The translations under genes and the position numbers were made by a program. From positions 1 through 57,872 of the forward strand of contig CADAES010000010.1 of the NCBI GenBank assembly GCA_902786975.1: a DNA stretch of 57,872 nt. Reading direction: 5' to 3'. Source of the stretch: an uncultured Ruminococcus sp. GTDB taxonomy: Bacteria; Bacillota; Clostridia; Oscillospirales; Ruminococcaceae. Shown in pieces: positions 24,052 through 31,987 of this stretch (position 1 is the first letter of the stretch; the number at the start of each line of letters is the position of its first letter). The notes below the pieces were generated by a model, which was given only the letters and a program-made list of their open reading frames with translations, had not been told where the DNA came from and did no database searches.

Positions 24052-26697
24052 TTACTGTATTCCTGCTTTTACTATTGATCTTACAAGGCTTTCGGGAACA
24101 ACTGTCTCTCCGCCGAATACGCAGATGTTCTCTGCACCTTTGTCCTTCAGATATGCATACTGTTTGCTGCTGAGGCTTCCCGATGCAAGGAACAGCGGAG
24201 CCTTGTTCTTGGCTGCGAACACTCCGCCTGCGAGAGCGTCGGGGAAATTAGCTCCCGTTGCAACGCAGACAGTCTTGCTGCTGAGCGTCGAGCCGAATTT
24301 TCTGTTGACTGCAACGCATGTCTCGAACCTGTTATCACCATAGACTCTTGTTGCCTTTGAAAGTCCGCACGCTTTTGCGGCTGCGTTCATCATTTCTTTT
24401 GAAATAACGCTTTCTCCGCCGATAACATAAGCGTTTCTGACCTTGCCTTTGATGCTTCTGAGGTATTTTGCCGTATCAGCATCGAGCTTGCCGTCTTTGG
24501 GAAGGTAAATTATCGGAGCGCCCTTTATCGCAGCAACCGTGCTTACCGAAAGAGCATCGGCGTAGTTGTAGCCGTAAACGAAGAAAATATTTTTCGGGCT
24601 TGATGTCAGCTTTCCGGCGATAGCCGTCGCCGTACCGAACCTCGAATCTCCCGAGATACGCTCGATGTTTTCCTTCTTGATGCCGTGATCAATAAGATCC
24701 TGTACAGCCTTCTGGCTGATCGAATTCTTGCCGCCGAGAATCTTCACCTTCGTCGCACCCAGACGCTTCATTTCGTAAAGGGTAGCTCTGTCTATCTTGT
24801 GCGTGTTAGTAAGGAGTATCGGCGCATTCAGCTTGTATGCAAGTCCAACGCCTGCGAGAGCATCGGCATATTTCATGCTGTAAGCAAGTATCACCGTGTC
24901 AGCCTTGGGATAGGTCGCACCCGAGATAGCTGCGGCAGTCTCGTACCTGTCCTTGCCCGAGAGCCTTCTGCCCGTTTTGTTGGCGTCGAACATTCTCTCG
25001 GTCATCTCACGGAAATCGGTGCGTGTAGCTGCGGTGTGCGGCAGAATGTATCTTTCGCTCTTTGGCGCACCCTGCTTGCCCTTGCCTAACATTATGTTCC
25101 AGGTCGCCGCCCAGCAGACTGCTTCCCACGCATAGTAGTCTATCTCGTTATAGTCCTTGAACTCGTCGCTCCTGCCGAAGTCGATAGCCCTCTGAAGACC
25201 CATGTACTCCGCAAATCTCATCATCATCAGCGCAGCGTCCTGCCTTGTTACCCATTCGCCTATGCCGAATTTATCGGAGGATATGTCGGGAGTGCCTACG
25301 CAGATGTTGTATTTCTGTCCCCAGAGCATAGCATCTGTGTACCAGCAGCCCGACTTGACGTCCTTGAATCTGGTTTTAAGTCCCGCAACGCTCGGTCTGC
25401 CCGCCATATCGTAAAGCGCCTGTACGACTTCCTCACGCTTGAGAAGCTGGCTCTTGGGAACGCCCGCCGGCAGCTTTACAACAGCCTTTGTCGGAGGCGT
25501 TGTCTTGGGAGTCATGCTCAGCTTGACCTTGTCGTCGTAGCATACCTCGTATATCTGGTCGCCCGATGTCGAATCGTCAATGCCGAAATCTATTATCCAT
25601 GCGTGCGCAATGTTGTATACCGCTTCCTTTTTGCCCTCCTTGCGGGCTTTGATAAGCAGCGGGTTATAGCCGATATCGAGCTTTGTGAAGCTGTTTATGA
25701 ACGCCTGTAAAAAGTACAGCTTCGGATTGTGCGAAAGATCCAGCCCCGTGAGCTTGTTGTCCGAGCAGTCCAGATAGCAAAGCTTCGGGTTGTGCGAAAT
25801 GTCGAGAGTCTTTATTTTCTTGTTGTAAGCGCAGTTGAGCTTTATCAGCTCGGGGTTCTTGCTGACGTCCACACGGTCAGCACCTATCATCGCACAGTTA
25901 AAATACTGAAGGTCAGGGCACATGCTGACATTTACGAATTTGAGGTTGTAGTTAGCCCATATGTCAAGACGCTTCATCTTTTTGTTGTTTGAAAGATCGA
26001 GCTTGGTCAGATGGTTGTTCAGCGGATAATCACGTCCGTTGTCGGGATTGTTGAAAGCGTCGAGATGCGTCAGCTTTTTATTGTGGCTCAGGTCAAGCTC
26101 TTTAAGTCCGCAGGAAGCGCAGATAAGATGCTCCAGCTCCGGGAACTTGCTCACATCGAGCTTTTTCAGATTGCATTCGCTGCATTCAAGATACGAAAGC
26201 TTCTTGCAGCCGCTGAGGTCAAGCACCGTAAGCGTCGGGTTGTCAAAGCAGTATACCCACTCCAGCGTTTTTGCATTCTTTGAGAAATCAAGCTTTTTGA
26301 ACTTGTTGTTTGACACCCATACTCCCGTTATCTGCGGGTTTTTGCTGAGATCAAGCTCACGAAGCTCGTTGAATGAAGCGTAAACGCCCCGCAGCTCAAC
26401 AAGATGCTCAATGCCCTTGAGCGACTTGATGCCCATATTGTCGCATTGGATGTTTCTTGCGTACAGTATCTCGTCGGGGTCGAGCGTTCCGTTCTTGTCG
26501 CTGTCAAATGCGCTTGAAACGTACGACCTGAATATCGGGTCGGGGAAGGTCGAAGCCGTTATCTTTACCGCCTTTATGCCCTTTGCGTACGGGCTGTAAG
26601 CCTTGGCTTCAATGTACGACGCCGCTGACGTGAACGACATCACCGCCGCCAGACAGCAGGCAATTATCCTCGGGACCCTGTGTTTTGATCTTTTCAT
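24052..26697 (-). CDS. Secreted LRR protein with SLH-like region and CWB2 wall-binding repeats
   Basis: An 881-residue surface protein: signal peptide (1-33); one EF-hand/dockerin-like calcium loop DSDKNGTLDPDE (65-76); about eleven leucine-rich repeats of the L-x-L-D-L/V-S type (90-345); an SLH-like region (about 415-570, FKDVKSGCWYTDAMLWG, VTRQDAALMMM); then three CWB2 repeats (about 579-881) with the signature Asp-Arg-Tyr/Phe-Glu/Gly-Thr and YADALA/FPDALAGG. CWB2 repeats attach Clostridium difficile Cwp proteins to an anionic wall polymer. The LRR region probably binds a host, plant or microbial ligand. ATG 26697 is chosen because GGGGGT is 8 bases upstream. It has its own promoter and a 200-base leader. 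Confidence 0.87.
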   Translation of the reverse strand: MKRSKHRVPRIIACCLAAVMSFTSAASYIEAKAYSPYAKGIKAVKITASTFPDPIFRSYVSSAFDSDKNGTLDPDEILYARNIQCDNMGIKSLKGIEHLVELRGVYASFNELRELDLSKNPQITGVWVSNNKFKKLDFSKNAKTLEWVYCFDNPTLTVLDLSGCKKLSYLECSECNLKKLDVSKFPELEHLICASCGLKELDLSHNKKLTHLDAFNNPDNGRDYPLNNHLTKLDLSNNKKMKRLDIWANYNLKFVNVSMCPDLQYFNCAMIGADRVDVSKNPELIKLNCAYNKKIKTLDISHNPKLCYLDCSDNKLTGLDLSHNPKLYFLQAFINSFTKLDIGYNPLLIKARKEGKKEAVYNIAHAWIIDFGIDDSTSGDQIYEVCYDDKVKLSMTPKTTPPTKAVVKLPAGVPKSQLLKREEVVQALYDMAGRPSVAGLKTRFKDVKSGCWYTDAMLWGQKYNICVGTPDISSDKFGIGEWVTRQDAALMMMRFAEYMGLQRAIDFGRSDEFKDYNEIDYYAWEAVCWAATWNIMLGKGKQGAPKSERYILPHTAATRTDFREMTERMFDANKTGRRLSGKDRYETAAAISGATYPKADTVILAYSMKYADALAGVGLAYKLNAPILLTNTHKIDRATLYEMKRLGATKVKILGGKNSISQKAVQDLIDHGIKKENIERISGDSRFGTATAIAGKLTSSPKNIFFVYGYNYADALSVSTVAAIKGAPIIYLPKDGKLDADTAKYLRSIKGKVRNAYVIGGESVISKEMMNAAAKACGLSKATRVYGDNRFETCVAVNRKFGSTLSSKTVCVATGANFPDALAGGVFAAKNKAPLFLASGSLSSKQYAYLKDKGAENICVFGGETVVPESLVRSIVKAGIQ

Positions 26698-26780
26698 TTT
26701 TTCTACCCCCATTCTCTTTATCGGCTGTGGCCGGATATTTGTTAAAAACAGACCAAAACTTTTCATAATTATTCAATAAG

Positions 26781-26906
26781 GGGCTTCGCCCCGTTATTCA
26801 ATTCACGACAGGGCATAAGCCCTTTGGGATTTCGGTGTGGGGATCAATTCCCGCCGCCAAAAGACAAAGCTGACCGCCGTTCAAAAGACGGGGCCATAAG
26901 TCGTGA
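26781..26906 (-). promoter_or_regulatory. Structured leader RNA candidate, class not recognised
   Basis: The transcript from the promoter at 26909-26937 should begin almost exactly at a closing stem TCACGAC (26906... as GTCGTGA on plus, 26900-26906) with its partner at 26803-26809. Inside are three small hairpins: CCGT/ACGG (near 26893 and 26880), GGG/CCC (near 26850 and 26842) and GGGC/GCCC (26820-26811). It is followed by GGGGC-GAA-GCCCC with AT-rich flanks (26773-26796). The start codon is about 85 bases further. It resembles a cis-acting RNA but matches no riboswitch class I know. It may instead be a dispersed repeat (compare 41379-41440). Confidence 0.45.
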
Positions 26907-26908
26907 TT

Positions 26909-26937
26909 ATTATATCACAGCATCGAACAAACGTCAA
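26909..26937 (-). promoter_or_regulatory. Promoter of the LRR-SLH-CWB2 gene
   Basis: On the minus strand TTGACG (26937-26932), 17 bases, TATAAT (26914-26909). It implies a leader of about 200 bases. In 26938-27001 I see only GC-rich sequence without a gene. Confidence 0.8.
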
Positions 26938-27001
26938 GGCTTAGCCGCCCCGCCCCGGATAACTTTTTAAGCCAGTCATTTCCCGCCGTGACAGATAATG
27001 A

Positions 27002-27030
27002 TTGACACAAGCCGGCAAATATATTATAAT
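27002..27030 (+). promoter_or_regulatory. Promoter of the cytidylate kinase-like gene
   Basis: TTGACA (27002-27007), 17 bases, TATAAT (27025-27030). An in-frame ATG at 26998 would lie upstream of it and is rejected. Confidence 0.85.
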
Positions 27031-27087
27031 AGTAATGTAGTTCAGCGGCGTGACTGCGCCGTATCTTATTTCAAAGGGGGAGAATTT

Positions 27088-27678
27088 ATGTCTAAAATAA
27101 AAGTCGTTACTATCGGAAGAAGATTCTGTACAGGCGGAAGCGATATCGGCAAAATGGTCGCTCAGAGACTTGGCGTCAAATGCTACGACAGGGAGCTTGT
27201 CGAGAAGGCTGCCGAGCTGGTGGGCGTCCCGATGTCCGAGATAGTTAAGAACGAGGAGAGTATGATGAACTGGCTCAAAACGCCTATCTCTCTGTTCGGT
27301 CAGTCCGAGCTGACACTTGCCGAGAAGATATTTGCTGCCGAAGCCGAGATAATCCTTGACATCTGCTCACGGGAGTCATGCGTCATCGTCGGAAGATGTG
27401 CCGACTATGTCCTCAAAAACCGTGTAAAGACCCTCAGCGTGTTCATCACCGCATCACTTGAAAAGCGTATGCAGACAGCCGAAACAAGACACGGTATCGA
27501 GGACCACATCGAGGAAAGGCTCAAAAAATACGACCAGAAGCGTTCGAGATTCTATACCGCCAACACAAATAAGGAGTGGGGCAGCATCGACAGCTACGAT
27601 ATGTGCCTTGACAGCGGAAAGCTTGGCTATGCTATGTGCGCCGATATAATCGCTAAGACCGTGGAGATGTCTGAATAA
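27088..27678 (+). CDS. Cytidylate kinase-like protein
   Basis: A 196-residue P-loop-related protein of the cytidylate-kinase-like family (PF13189 type). GRRFCTGGSDIGKMVAQRLGVKCYDREL corresponds to the nucleotide-binding loop and following helix, although GRRFCTGGSDIGK differs from a classic GxxGxGKS/T. VIVGRCADYVL and the RMQTAETRHGI lid region follow. It probably phosphorylates a nucleotide, but the substrate is unproven and it is distinct from housekeeping Cmk. AAAGGGGGAG precedes the ATG. The next gene begins directly after its stop codon. Confidence 0.85.
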   Translation: MSKIKVVTIGRRFCTGGSDIGKMVAQRLGVKCYDRELVEKAAELVGVPMSEIVKNEESMMNWLKTPISLFGQSELTLAEKIFAAEAEIILDICSRESCVIVGRCADYVLKNRVKTLSVFITASLEKRMQTAETRHGIEDHIEERLKKYDQKRSRFYTANTNKEWGSIDSYDMCLDSGKLGYAMCADIIAKTVEMSE

Positions 27679-28182
27679 ATGGGCAAGGCAAAAAAGGAAA
27701 AGGACATCAAGACCAATGCGATGCGCTTTCTCGATTCCAAAAAGATAGCCTATACCGTCAATACCTACGAGTGCGAGGATTTTATCGACGGCGTACATAT
27801 CGCACAGATGCTCGGGCAGAACGAGGATATATCCTTTAAAACGCTCGTTACCAAGGGCAGAAGCGGCGGATATTTCGTGTTCGTGCTGCCCGTCGCTAAA
27901 GAGCTTGATATGAAAAAGGCGGCAAAAGCAGTTGGCGAAAAGTCGGTCGAGATGCTGCACGTCAAGGATATAAATGCCGTCACCGGCTATATCAGAGGCG
28001 GCTGTTCTCCTCTTGGAATGAAAAAGCAGTTCGTCACCGTTATCGACGAAACAGCAAAGGGCTTTGACACCGTTATCATCAGCGGCGGGCGGCTCGGCTC
28101 GCAGATACTGCTTGCCCCCGATGACCTTGCAAAAGCCTGCGGCGGAAGCTTCCGCGACATCGTTTATGACGGCGGTATGTGA
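27679..28182 (+). CDS. ybaK: YbaK/EbsC-type aminoacyl-tRNA deacylase
   Basis: A 167-residue protein of standard YbaK length. It removes cysteine (or another wrong amino acid) from mischarged tRNA-Pro. Family features: FKTLVTKGRSGGYFVFVLPV with the conserved Lys, KDINAVTGYIRGGCSPLGMKK with GYxxGGxSPxG, and VIISGGRLGSQILLAPDDL. The start codon follows the preceding stop without a gap, so translation is probably coupled. Confidence 0.94.
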   Translation: MGKAKKEKDIKTNAMRFLDSKKIAYTVNTYECEDFIDGVHIAQMLGQNEDISFKTLVTKGRSGGYFVFVLPVAKELDMKKAAKAVGEKSVEMLHVKDINAVTGYIRGGCSPLGMKKQFVTVIDETAKGFDTVIISGGRLGSQILLAPDDLAKACGGSFRDIVYDGGM

Positions 28183-28210
28183 AATGTAGATGAAATCGTC
28201 AGGTTCCGAC

Positions 28211-28239
28211 TTGATTTTTTACGGTTTTGGTGCTACAAT
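28211..28239 (+). promoter_or_regulatory. Promoter of the cyclophilin lipoprotein gene
   Basis: TTGATT (28211-28216), 17 bases, TACAAT (28234-28239), 38 bases before the ATG. Confidence 0.72.
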
Positions 28240-28277
28240 GCAAAAGTGGATATTTCTTTTGAAAGGAAAGATAAAAA

Positions 28278-28931
28278 ATGAGATTGAAAAAACTGCTCAC
28301 CGCTGCGGTGAGTACGATGTGTGCAGCCGTGTTGGTACTGTCAATGGTGTCCTGCGGAAACAAAAAGTCATCTTCAAGCAAAGCCGAGGCTTCCAGCGTC
28401 GAGGTCGATGAGAGCAAGTCCTTCACGGTCGCTCTGTACCCCGAGTACGCTCCGAGTACCTGCGAGAATTTTGAAAACCTCGTAAAAAGCGGCTTCTATG
28501 ACGGACTCACCTTCCACAGAGTCGTAAAGGGCTTTATGGCACAGGGCGGCGGCTTTACCGAAAAGGGCGCTTACAAGCAGGCTTCAAACATTAACGGCGA
28601 GTTCTCGGCAAACGGCTTCACCAAAAACACTCTCAGCCATACCAGAGGCGTCGTTTCAATGGCGAGAGCTTCAAATATGAACAGCGGCTCGTCGCAGTTC
28701 TTTATCTGCTATAACGGCGACCATACCGATTCGCTCGACGGACAGTATGCGGGCTTCGGCAAGGTGACAAGCGGTATGGAGGTCGTTGACGATTTTATCA
28801 ATGTCGGACTCAGCGCCGATAACAGAGGCGAGGTCTCCGTGCCGAACAAAAAAATAGTTATTCTCAAAGCCGAGATGATAGAAGATGACAGCGAGGGTCA
28901 TCATCAGGCAAAGTTCTATATGAGTTTCTGA
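28278..28931 (+). CDS. Cyclophilin-type peptidyl-prolyl isomerase lipoprotein
   Basis: A 217-residue lipoprotein: signal peptide with lipobox VSC (Cys26), a Ser/Lys-rich linker, then a cyclophilin domain (about 48-200). Active-site features: FHRVVKGFMAQGG (Arg and Phe), GSSQFFIC (Gln and Phe) and FGKVTSGMEVVD. It should assist folding of exported proteins on the outer membrane face. AAAGGAAAG lies before the ATG. A His-containing C-terminal tail (EGHHQAKFYMSF) is unusual. A heptamer array begins 4 bases past the stop. Confidence 0.93.
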   Translation: MRLKKLLTAAVSTMCAAVLVLSMVSCGNKKSSSSKAEASSVEVDESKSFTVALYPEYAPSTCENFENLVKSGFYDGLTFHRVVKGFMAQGGGFTEKGAYKQASNINGEFSANGFTKNTLSHTRGVVSMARASNMNSGSSQFFICYNGDHTDSLDGQYAGFGKVTSGMEVVDDFINVGLSADNRGEVSVPNKKIVILKAEMIEDDSEGHHQAKFYMSF

Positions 28932-28935
28932 TTTA

Positions 28936-28970
28936 GATGTAAGAGATAAGAGGTAAGAGGTAAGATGAAT
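28936..28970 (+). repeat. Heptamer array, locus 2 (5 units)
   Basis: Units GATGTAA, GAGATAA, GAGGTAA, GAGGTAA, GATGAAT in perfect 7-bp phase, directly after the cyclophilin stop codon. Confidence 0.88.
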
Positions 28971-28996
28971 AGGCTTTGCCGATAGTGTTCAACATA

Positions 28997-29031
28997 AAAA
29001 AAAGAAGCTTGGGTGACCAAGCTTCTTTTTT
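28997..29031. terminator. Bidirectional terminator, convergent genes
   Basis: AAAGAAGCTTGG pairs with CCAAGCTTCTTT around GTGA, with A and T runs on either side (centre near 29014). Confidence 0.9.
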
Positions 29032-29037
29032 GTATTG

Positions 29038-29451
29038 TCAGTTTTCATCGCTGTCGTCGTCAAGCTCCTTGACCTTTATCTCGCAGACCTTTTCGCCGTC
29101 AAAATATACCGTAACGGCGTCACCGGTCTTTATCTCGGGGTGATAATCGTCTACCGTCACCGAGAACGGGACAGTCTTTTTTGCGGGGCAGTTCTCCTTG
29201 CCGCCGTAATGACCGAGCTCGTTTCCGCTGCTTAGCTTCAGGGTGAACCTGCTCATATCCAGCAGCTCGTCTTCCGACGAGGTGTTCTTCGCCCTCAGCG
29301 TGAAATTGAAGCAGTTTTCTTCGATCTTCAGAACAGAAATGTCCGTGACCTCGATATTGCCCGTTTTGAACGGGCCGCCGCTGCAGCCTGTCAGCAGTAT
29401 CCCGACTGCCGCAAGCATTACTGCGCAGATGAGCAGTTTCAGCTTTTTCAT
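29038..29451 (-). CDS. Small lipoprotein, unknown function
   Basis: A 137-residue lipoprotein (lipobox LLTGC, Cys23) with a single beta-rich domain. NIEVTDISVL, NCFNFTLRAKNTSSEDELLD and TVPFSVTVDDYHPEIKTGD resemble an Ig-like/DUF4352-style fold, and the tail is acidic. No catalytic motif is visible. It is third in a three-lipoprotein operon, 16 bases after the preceding gene. Confidence 0.75.
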   Translation of the reverse strand: MKKLKLLICAVMLAAVGILLTGCSGGPFKTGNIEVTDISVLKIEENCFNFTLRAKNTSSEDELLDMSRFTLKLSSGNELGHYGGKENCPAKKTVPFSVTVDDYHPEIKTGDAVTVYFDGEKVCEIKVKELDDDSDEN

Positions 29452-29467
29452 TTTCAGCCTCCCGGTA

Positions 29468-29959
29468 TTACTTTGCTTTAAGACTCGAAAGAACGCTCTT
29501 TACGTCCTCGTCTTCAACGGATATCTTTCCGTCGCCCTTTTCCAGAACGAGCACGCAGACCCACATAGCACTGCCGTCCTTTGCCTTCAGGCAGGCGCTG
29601 GGTGTGCCAAAATCGGTGTAGGTGTATCCCTCCCAGGTGAGGTCACCCTCCTTGAATGAAGAAATGTCCTTTGAATCCTTGTAGAAGCTCTTTGTGTCGA
29701 TGTATTCCGAAGGGTCCTTATAGTAGGATACAAGAATACTCGGGTGATTCATCGAGTCGGTCTGAACCTCGCCGTCCTTGATGACGTATACCTGGTCGTC
29801 CTTTTCCTTTCCGTCAAGAGTACGTTTTACGGCGCACCAGCCGCTGGGTGCCGTAACCGAGAAAACGTCCGTTTCAAGGTCGCTCTTTCCGCAGGAAACA
29901 AGTGCCGTGCAGGCAATGAATGCCGAAAGAATGATCGCTGCGAGCTTTGTGTGTTTCAT
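29468..29959 (-). CDS. Lipoprotein, paralogue of the upstream gene product
   Basis: A 163-residue lipoprotein (lipobox LVSC, Cys23). Its mature part FSVTAPSGW, QVYVIKDG, HPSILVSYYKD, SFYKDSKD, TWEGYTYT and a DEDVKSVLSSLK end matches, block for block, the protein of the gene 20 bases upstream, so the pair arose by tandem duplication. Function is unknown; Trp and Tyr in the conserved blocks may line a binding face. Confidence 0.78.
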   Translation of the reverse strand: MKHTKLAAIILSAFIACTALVSCGKSDLETDVFSVTAPSGWCAVKRTLDGKEKDDQVYVIKDGEVQTDSMNHPSILVSYYKDPSEYIDTKSFYKDSKDISSFKEGDLTWEGYTYTDFGTPSACLKAKDGSAMWVCVLVLEKGDGKISVEDEDVKSVLSSLKAK

Positions 29960-29979
29960 TTTATTTTCCTCCCCTGTAA

Positions 29980-30585
29980 TTATTTCAGCTTCAGACTTGA
30001 AAGTACCGTTTTAACGTCCTCGTCCTGAAGCGTTATCTCGTTTTCGCCGTTTTTGAGCACAAAATTGCATACCCAGACAGCCTCGCCCTCCTTGCAGGTC
30101 AGACAGGCACCGGGATAGCCGGAACTTGTGTACTTGTAGCCCTCCCAGGTCCTGCCGCCGATCTCGGTCGGAGCAAGGTCCTCTGCGTCCTTATAGAACC
30201 CTTTTGAGCTTGTAAAGGTGTTGGCGTCCTTATAATAGCTTGCCCAGATGTAAGGGTATCTCATTATGTCATCGGCAGTTTTTCCGCCCTTTATGACATA
30301 TACCTGCTCGGGGTTGGTAACGCCGTCGTACTTTTTCAGAACGTCCGAAACGGGCGCTGCGCTCCACCCCGAAGGAACGCTCACCGTGAAAACAGTCGTG
30401 TCGTATTCCGTGGGCTGTGCCGGTGCAGCGCTGCTTTGCTCGGCACCTGACGACTGTGCGCCGCTGTCAGAGCTGACTGCCGAAGATGAGTCTGTCTGTG
30501 AGGAGCTGCCCGAGCCGCAGGCACACAGCATCGTACAGCCAAGTATTGCAGCCGACGTAAAGGCTGCGGCTTTTTTGATATCCAT
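29980..30585 (-). CDS. Lipoprotein with Ser-rich linker, paralogue of the next gene product
   Basis: A 201-residue lipoprotein (lipobox LCAC, Cys23) with a Ser/Ala/Gln-rich linker (24-58) then the duplicated domain: FTVSVPSGW, QVYVIKGG, YPYIWASYYKD, GFYKDAED, TWEGYKYT and DEDVKTVLSSLK. It is the first gene of the operon, 20 bases before its shorter copy. GGGAGG precedes the ATG. Function is not known; the fold may resemble small lipoproteins that bind peptides or wall material. Confidence 0.78.
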   Translation of the reverse strand: MDIKKAAAFTSAAILGCTMLCACGSGSSSQTDSSSAVSSDSGAQSSGAEQSSAAPAQPTEYDTTVFTVSVPSGWSAAPVSDVLKKYDGVTNPEQVYVIKGGKTADDIMRYPYIWASYYKDANTFTSSKGFYKDAEDLAPTEIGGRTWEGYKYTSSGYPGACLTCKEGEAVWVCNFVLKNGENEITLQDEDVKTVLSSLKLK

Positions 30586-30621
30586 AAGCTATCCTCCCTG
30601 AGAACAGAAAATACTGAATAC

Positions 30622-30650
30622 AATATATCATACTTTTAACTAAAATTCAA
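30622..30650 (-). promoter_or_regulatory. Promoter of the three-lipoprotein operon
   Basis: On the minus strand TTGAAT (30650-30645), 17 bases, TATATT (30627-30622). Confidence 0.68.
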
Positions 30651-30677
30651 GTGCTGAAAGAATTTTTCTGAAACCCC

Positions 30678-30706
30678 TTGACAAATCGAAATATATTTGA
30701 TACAAT
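30678..30706 (+). promoter_or_regulatory. Promoter of the peroxide-defence operon
   Basis: TTGACA (30678-30683), 17 bases, TACAAT (30701-30706). An A/T-rich near-palindrome (AAATATATTT, 30689-30698) inside the spacer could be the OhrR operator, by inference. Confidence 0.75.
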
Positions 30707-30754
30707 ATAATTGGAAAAGATAAGACGTGACCAGACCTAAAGGAGGACGAGTCA

Positions 30755-31297
30755 ATGAGCATTTACGATTACAGTGTACCAAAGGCAGACGGGAGCGAGC
30801 TTGCGCTTTCACAGTTCAAGGGCAGGGTGATGCTGATAGTGAACACGGCTACCGGCTGCGGCTTTACTCCGCATTACAAGTCGCTTGAAAAGATGTATGA
30901 GCTTTATCACGATAAGGGACTGGAGATAATAGATATCCCGTGCAATCAGTTTGCGGGGCAGACTCCGGGTACTGACGATGAGATACACGAGTTCTGCACG
31001 CTGAAATATAACACGAGGTTCCCTCAGATGAAAAAGTCCGATGTGAACGGTGAAAATGCACTTGCATTGTATGGGTATCTCAAAAGCATGCAGGGCTTCA
31101 CGGGATTCGGAAAGGGAGCAAAGGCTCTGGCGATGAGTGCGCTTCTCAAAAAGATGGACAAGGATTACAAGAATAATCCCGAGATAAAGTGGAACTTTAC
31201 GAAATTCGTCGTTGACAGACAGGGAAATGTCGTAAAGAGATTCGAGCCGACTGTAAGTATGGACAAGGTCGAAAAGTATATTGAACAGATAATGTGA
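30755..31297 (+). CDS. Glutathione peroxidase-family thiol peroxidase
   Basis: A 180-residue protein of GPx type. The peroxidatic residue is Cys35 in NTATGCGFTPHY (no selenocysteine codon). IPCNQFAGQ carries the catalytic Gln, Cys81 in EFCTLKYN matches the resolving Cys of thioredoxin-dependent members, and KWNFTKFVVD holds the Trp/Asn. Bacterial Cys-type GPx enzymes generally take electrons from thioredoxin rather than glutathione, which fits the thioredoxin gene in the same operon. It reduces H2O2 and organic peroxides in the cytoplasm. The ohrR gene follows after 10 bases. Confidence 0.95.
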   Translation: MSIYDYSVPKADGSELALSQFKGRVMLIVNTATGCGFTPHYKSLEKMYELYHDKGLEIIDIPCNQFAGQTPGTDDEIHEFCTLKYNTRFPQMKKSDVNGENALALYGYLKSMQGFTGFGKGAKALAMSALLKKMDKDYKNNPEIKWNFTKFVVDRQGNVVKRFEPTVSMDKVEKYIEQIM

Positions 31298-31307
31298 GAT
31301 GATATAA

Positions 31308-31748
31308 ATGAACAATGAAAAACAATACGAGCAGCTCAGACTCGACCGGCAGCTGTGCTTTCCGCTTTACGCCTGTGCAAGACAGGTCGTGAACAGGTAC
31401 ACACCTTATCTCAGACCGCTGGGGCTGACCTATACGCAGTACATCGTATTTATGGTGCTGTGGGAGAAGGACTGTGTCACCGTCGGGGAGATCGGAAAGC
31501 GCCTGATGCTTGACAACGGCACTCTGACCCCGATGCTCAAAAAGCTTGAATCACAGGGGTATATCAGTCGGTGCCGATGCAGGGACGACGAGCGTGTGGT
31601 AAGGATAAGCCTTACGCAAAAGGGCTGGGAGCTTCGTGACAGGGCGGCGGATATCCCCGAAAAGATAGCCCGTTGCTGTACGCTGACGCAGGAGGAGCTG
31701 GAGACTGTTTACAGGATTCTTTACAAGCTTCTCGATGACTATGAATGA
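31308..31748 (+). CDS. ohrR: OhrR-type MarR peroxide-sensing repressor
   Basis: A 146-residue MarR regulator. The reactive cysteine expected of OhrR is present as Cys17 in QLCFPLYACARQV. The winged helix contains TVGEIGKRLMLDNGTLTPMLKKLE and the wing SRCRCRDDERVVRI. On oxidation by organic peroxide OhrR releases its operator. Two extra cysteines in the wing (CRC) are unusual for this position. It most likely controls the operon in which it lies. Confidence 0.88.
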   Translation: MNNEKQYEQLRLDRQLCFPLYACARQVVNRYTPYLRPLGLTYTQYIVFMVLWEKDCVTVGEIGKRLMLDNGTLTPMLKKLESQGYISRCRCRDDERVVRISLTQKGWELRDRAADIPEKIARCCTLTQEELETVYRILYKLLDDYE

Positions 31749-31762
31749 GAGGTGTGAAACAA

Positions 31763-31963
31763 ATGGCTGTAAGACTCAACGAGAACAAGGAGGTCGTAAA
31801 GACCGTAAAAGAAGGGCTTGCAAAAAAGGGAGGCTACTGTCCGTGCAGGCTTGAAAAGACACCCGATACAAAATGTATGTGCAAGGAGTTCAGAGACCAG
31901 ATAGCAGACCCCGAGTTTGAGGGCTTCTGCCACTGTATGCTGTACTATAAATCGAAGGACTGA
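31763..31963 (+). CDS. Lone ferredoxin:thioredoxin reductase catalytic (beta) chain
   Basis: A 66-residue protein with three Cys-X-Cys pairs, CPC (26-28), CMC (38-40) and CHC (56-58). This is the signature of the FTR catalytic chain, which holds a [4Fe-4S] cluster next to a redox disulfide and passes ferredoxin electrons to thioredoxin. No variable (alpha) chain is nearby, as in many anaerobic bacteria and archaea. The ATG at 31763 is chosen over 31745 because GAGAGGTG lies 9 bases before it and 31745 overlaps the ohrR stop. Thioredoxin is encoded 24 bases downstream. Confidence 0.85.
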   Translation: MAVRLNENKEVVKTVKEGLAKKGGYCPCRLEKTPDTKCMCKEFRDQIADPEFEGFCHCMLYYKSKD

Positions 31964-31987
31964 AAACAAAGAAAGGCGGTATTTAAA

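Noticed and set aside
26781-26906. c-di-GMP-I, cobalamin, TPP or glycine riboswitch in the surface-protein leader
   Set aside because: None of the conserved core motifs of these classes could be found.
30755-31297. Selenoprotein form of glutathione peroxidase
   Set aside because: The active-site codon is a normal Cys codon (Cys35) and no in-frame UGA is needed.
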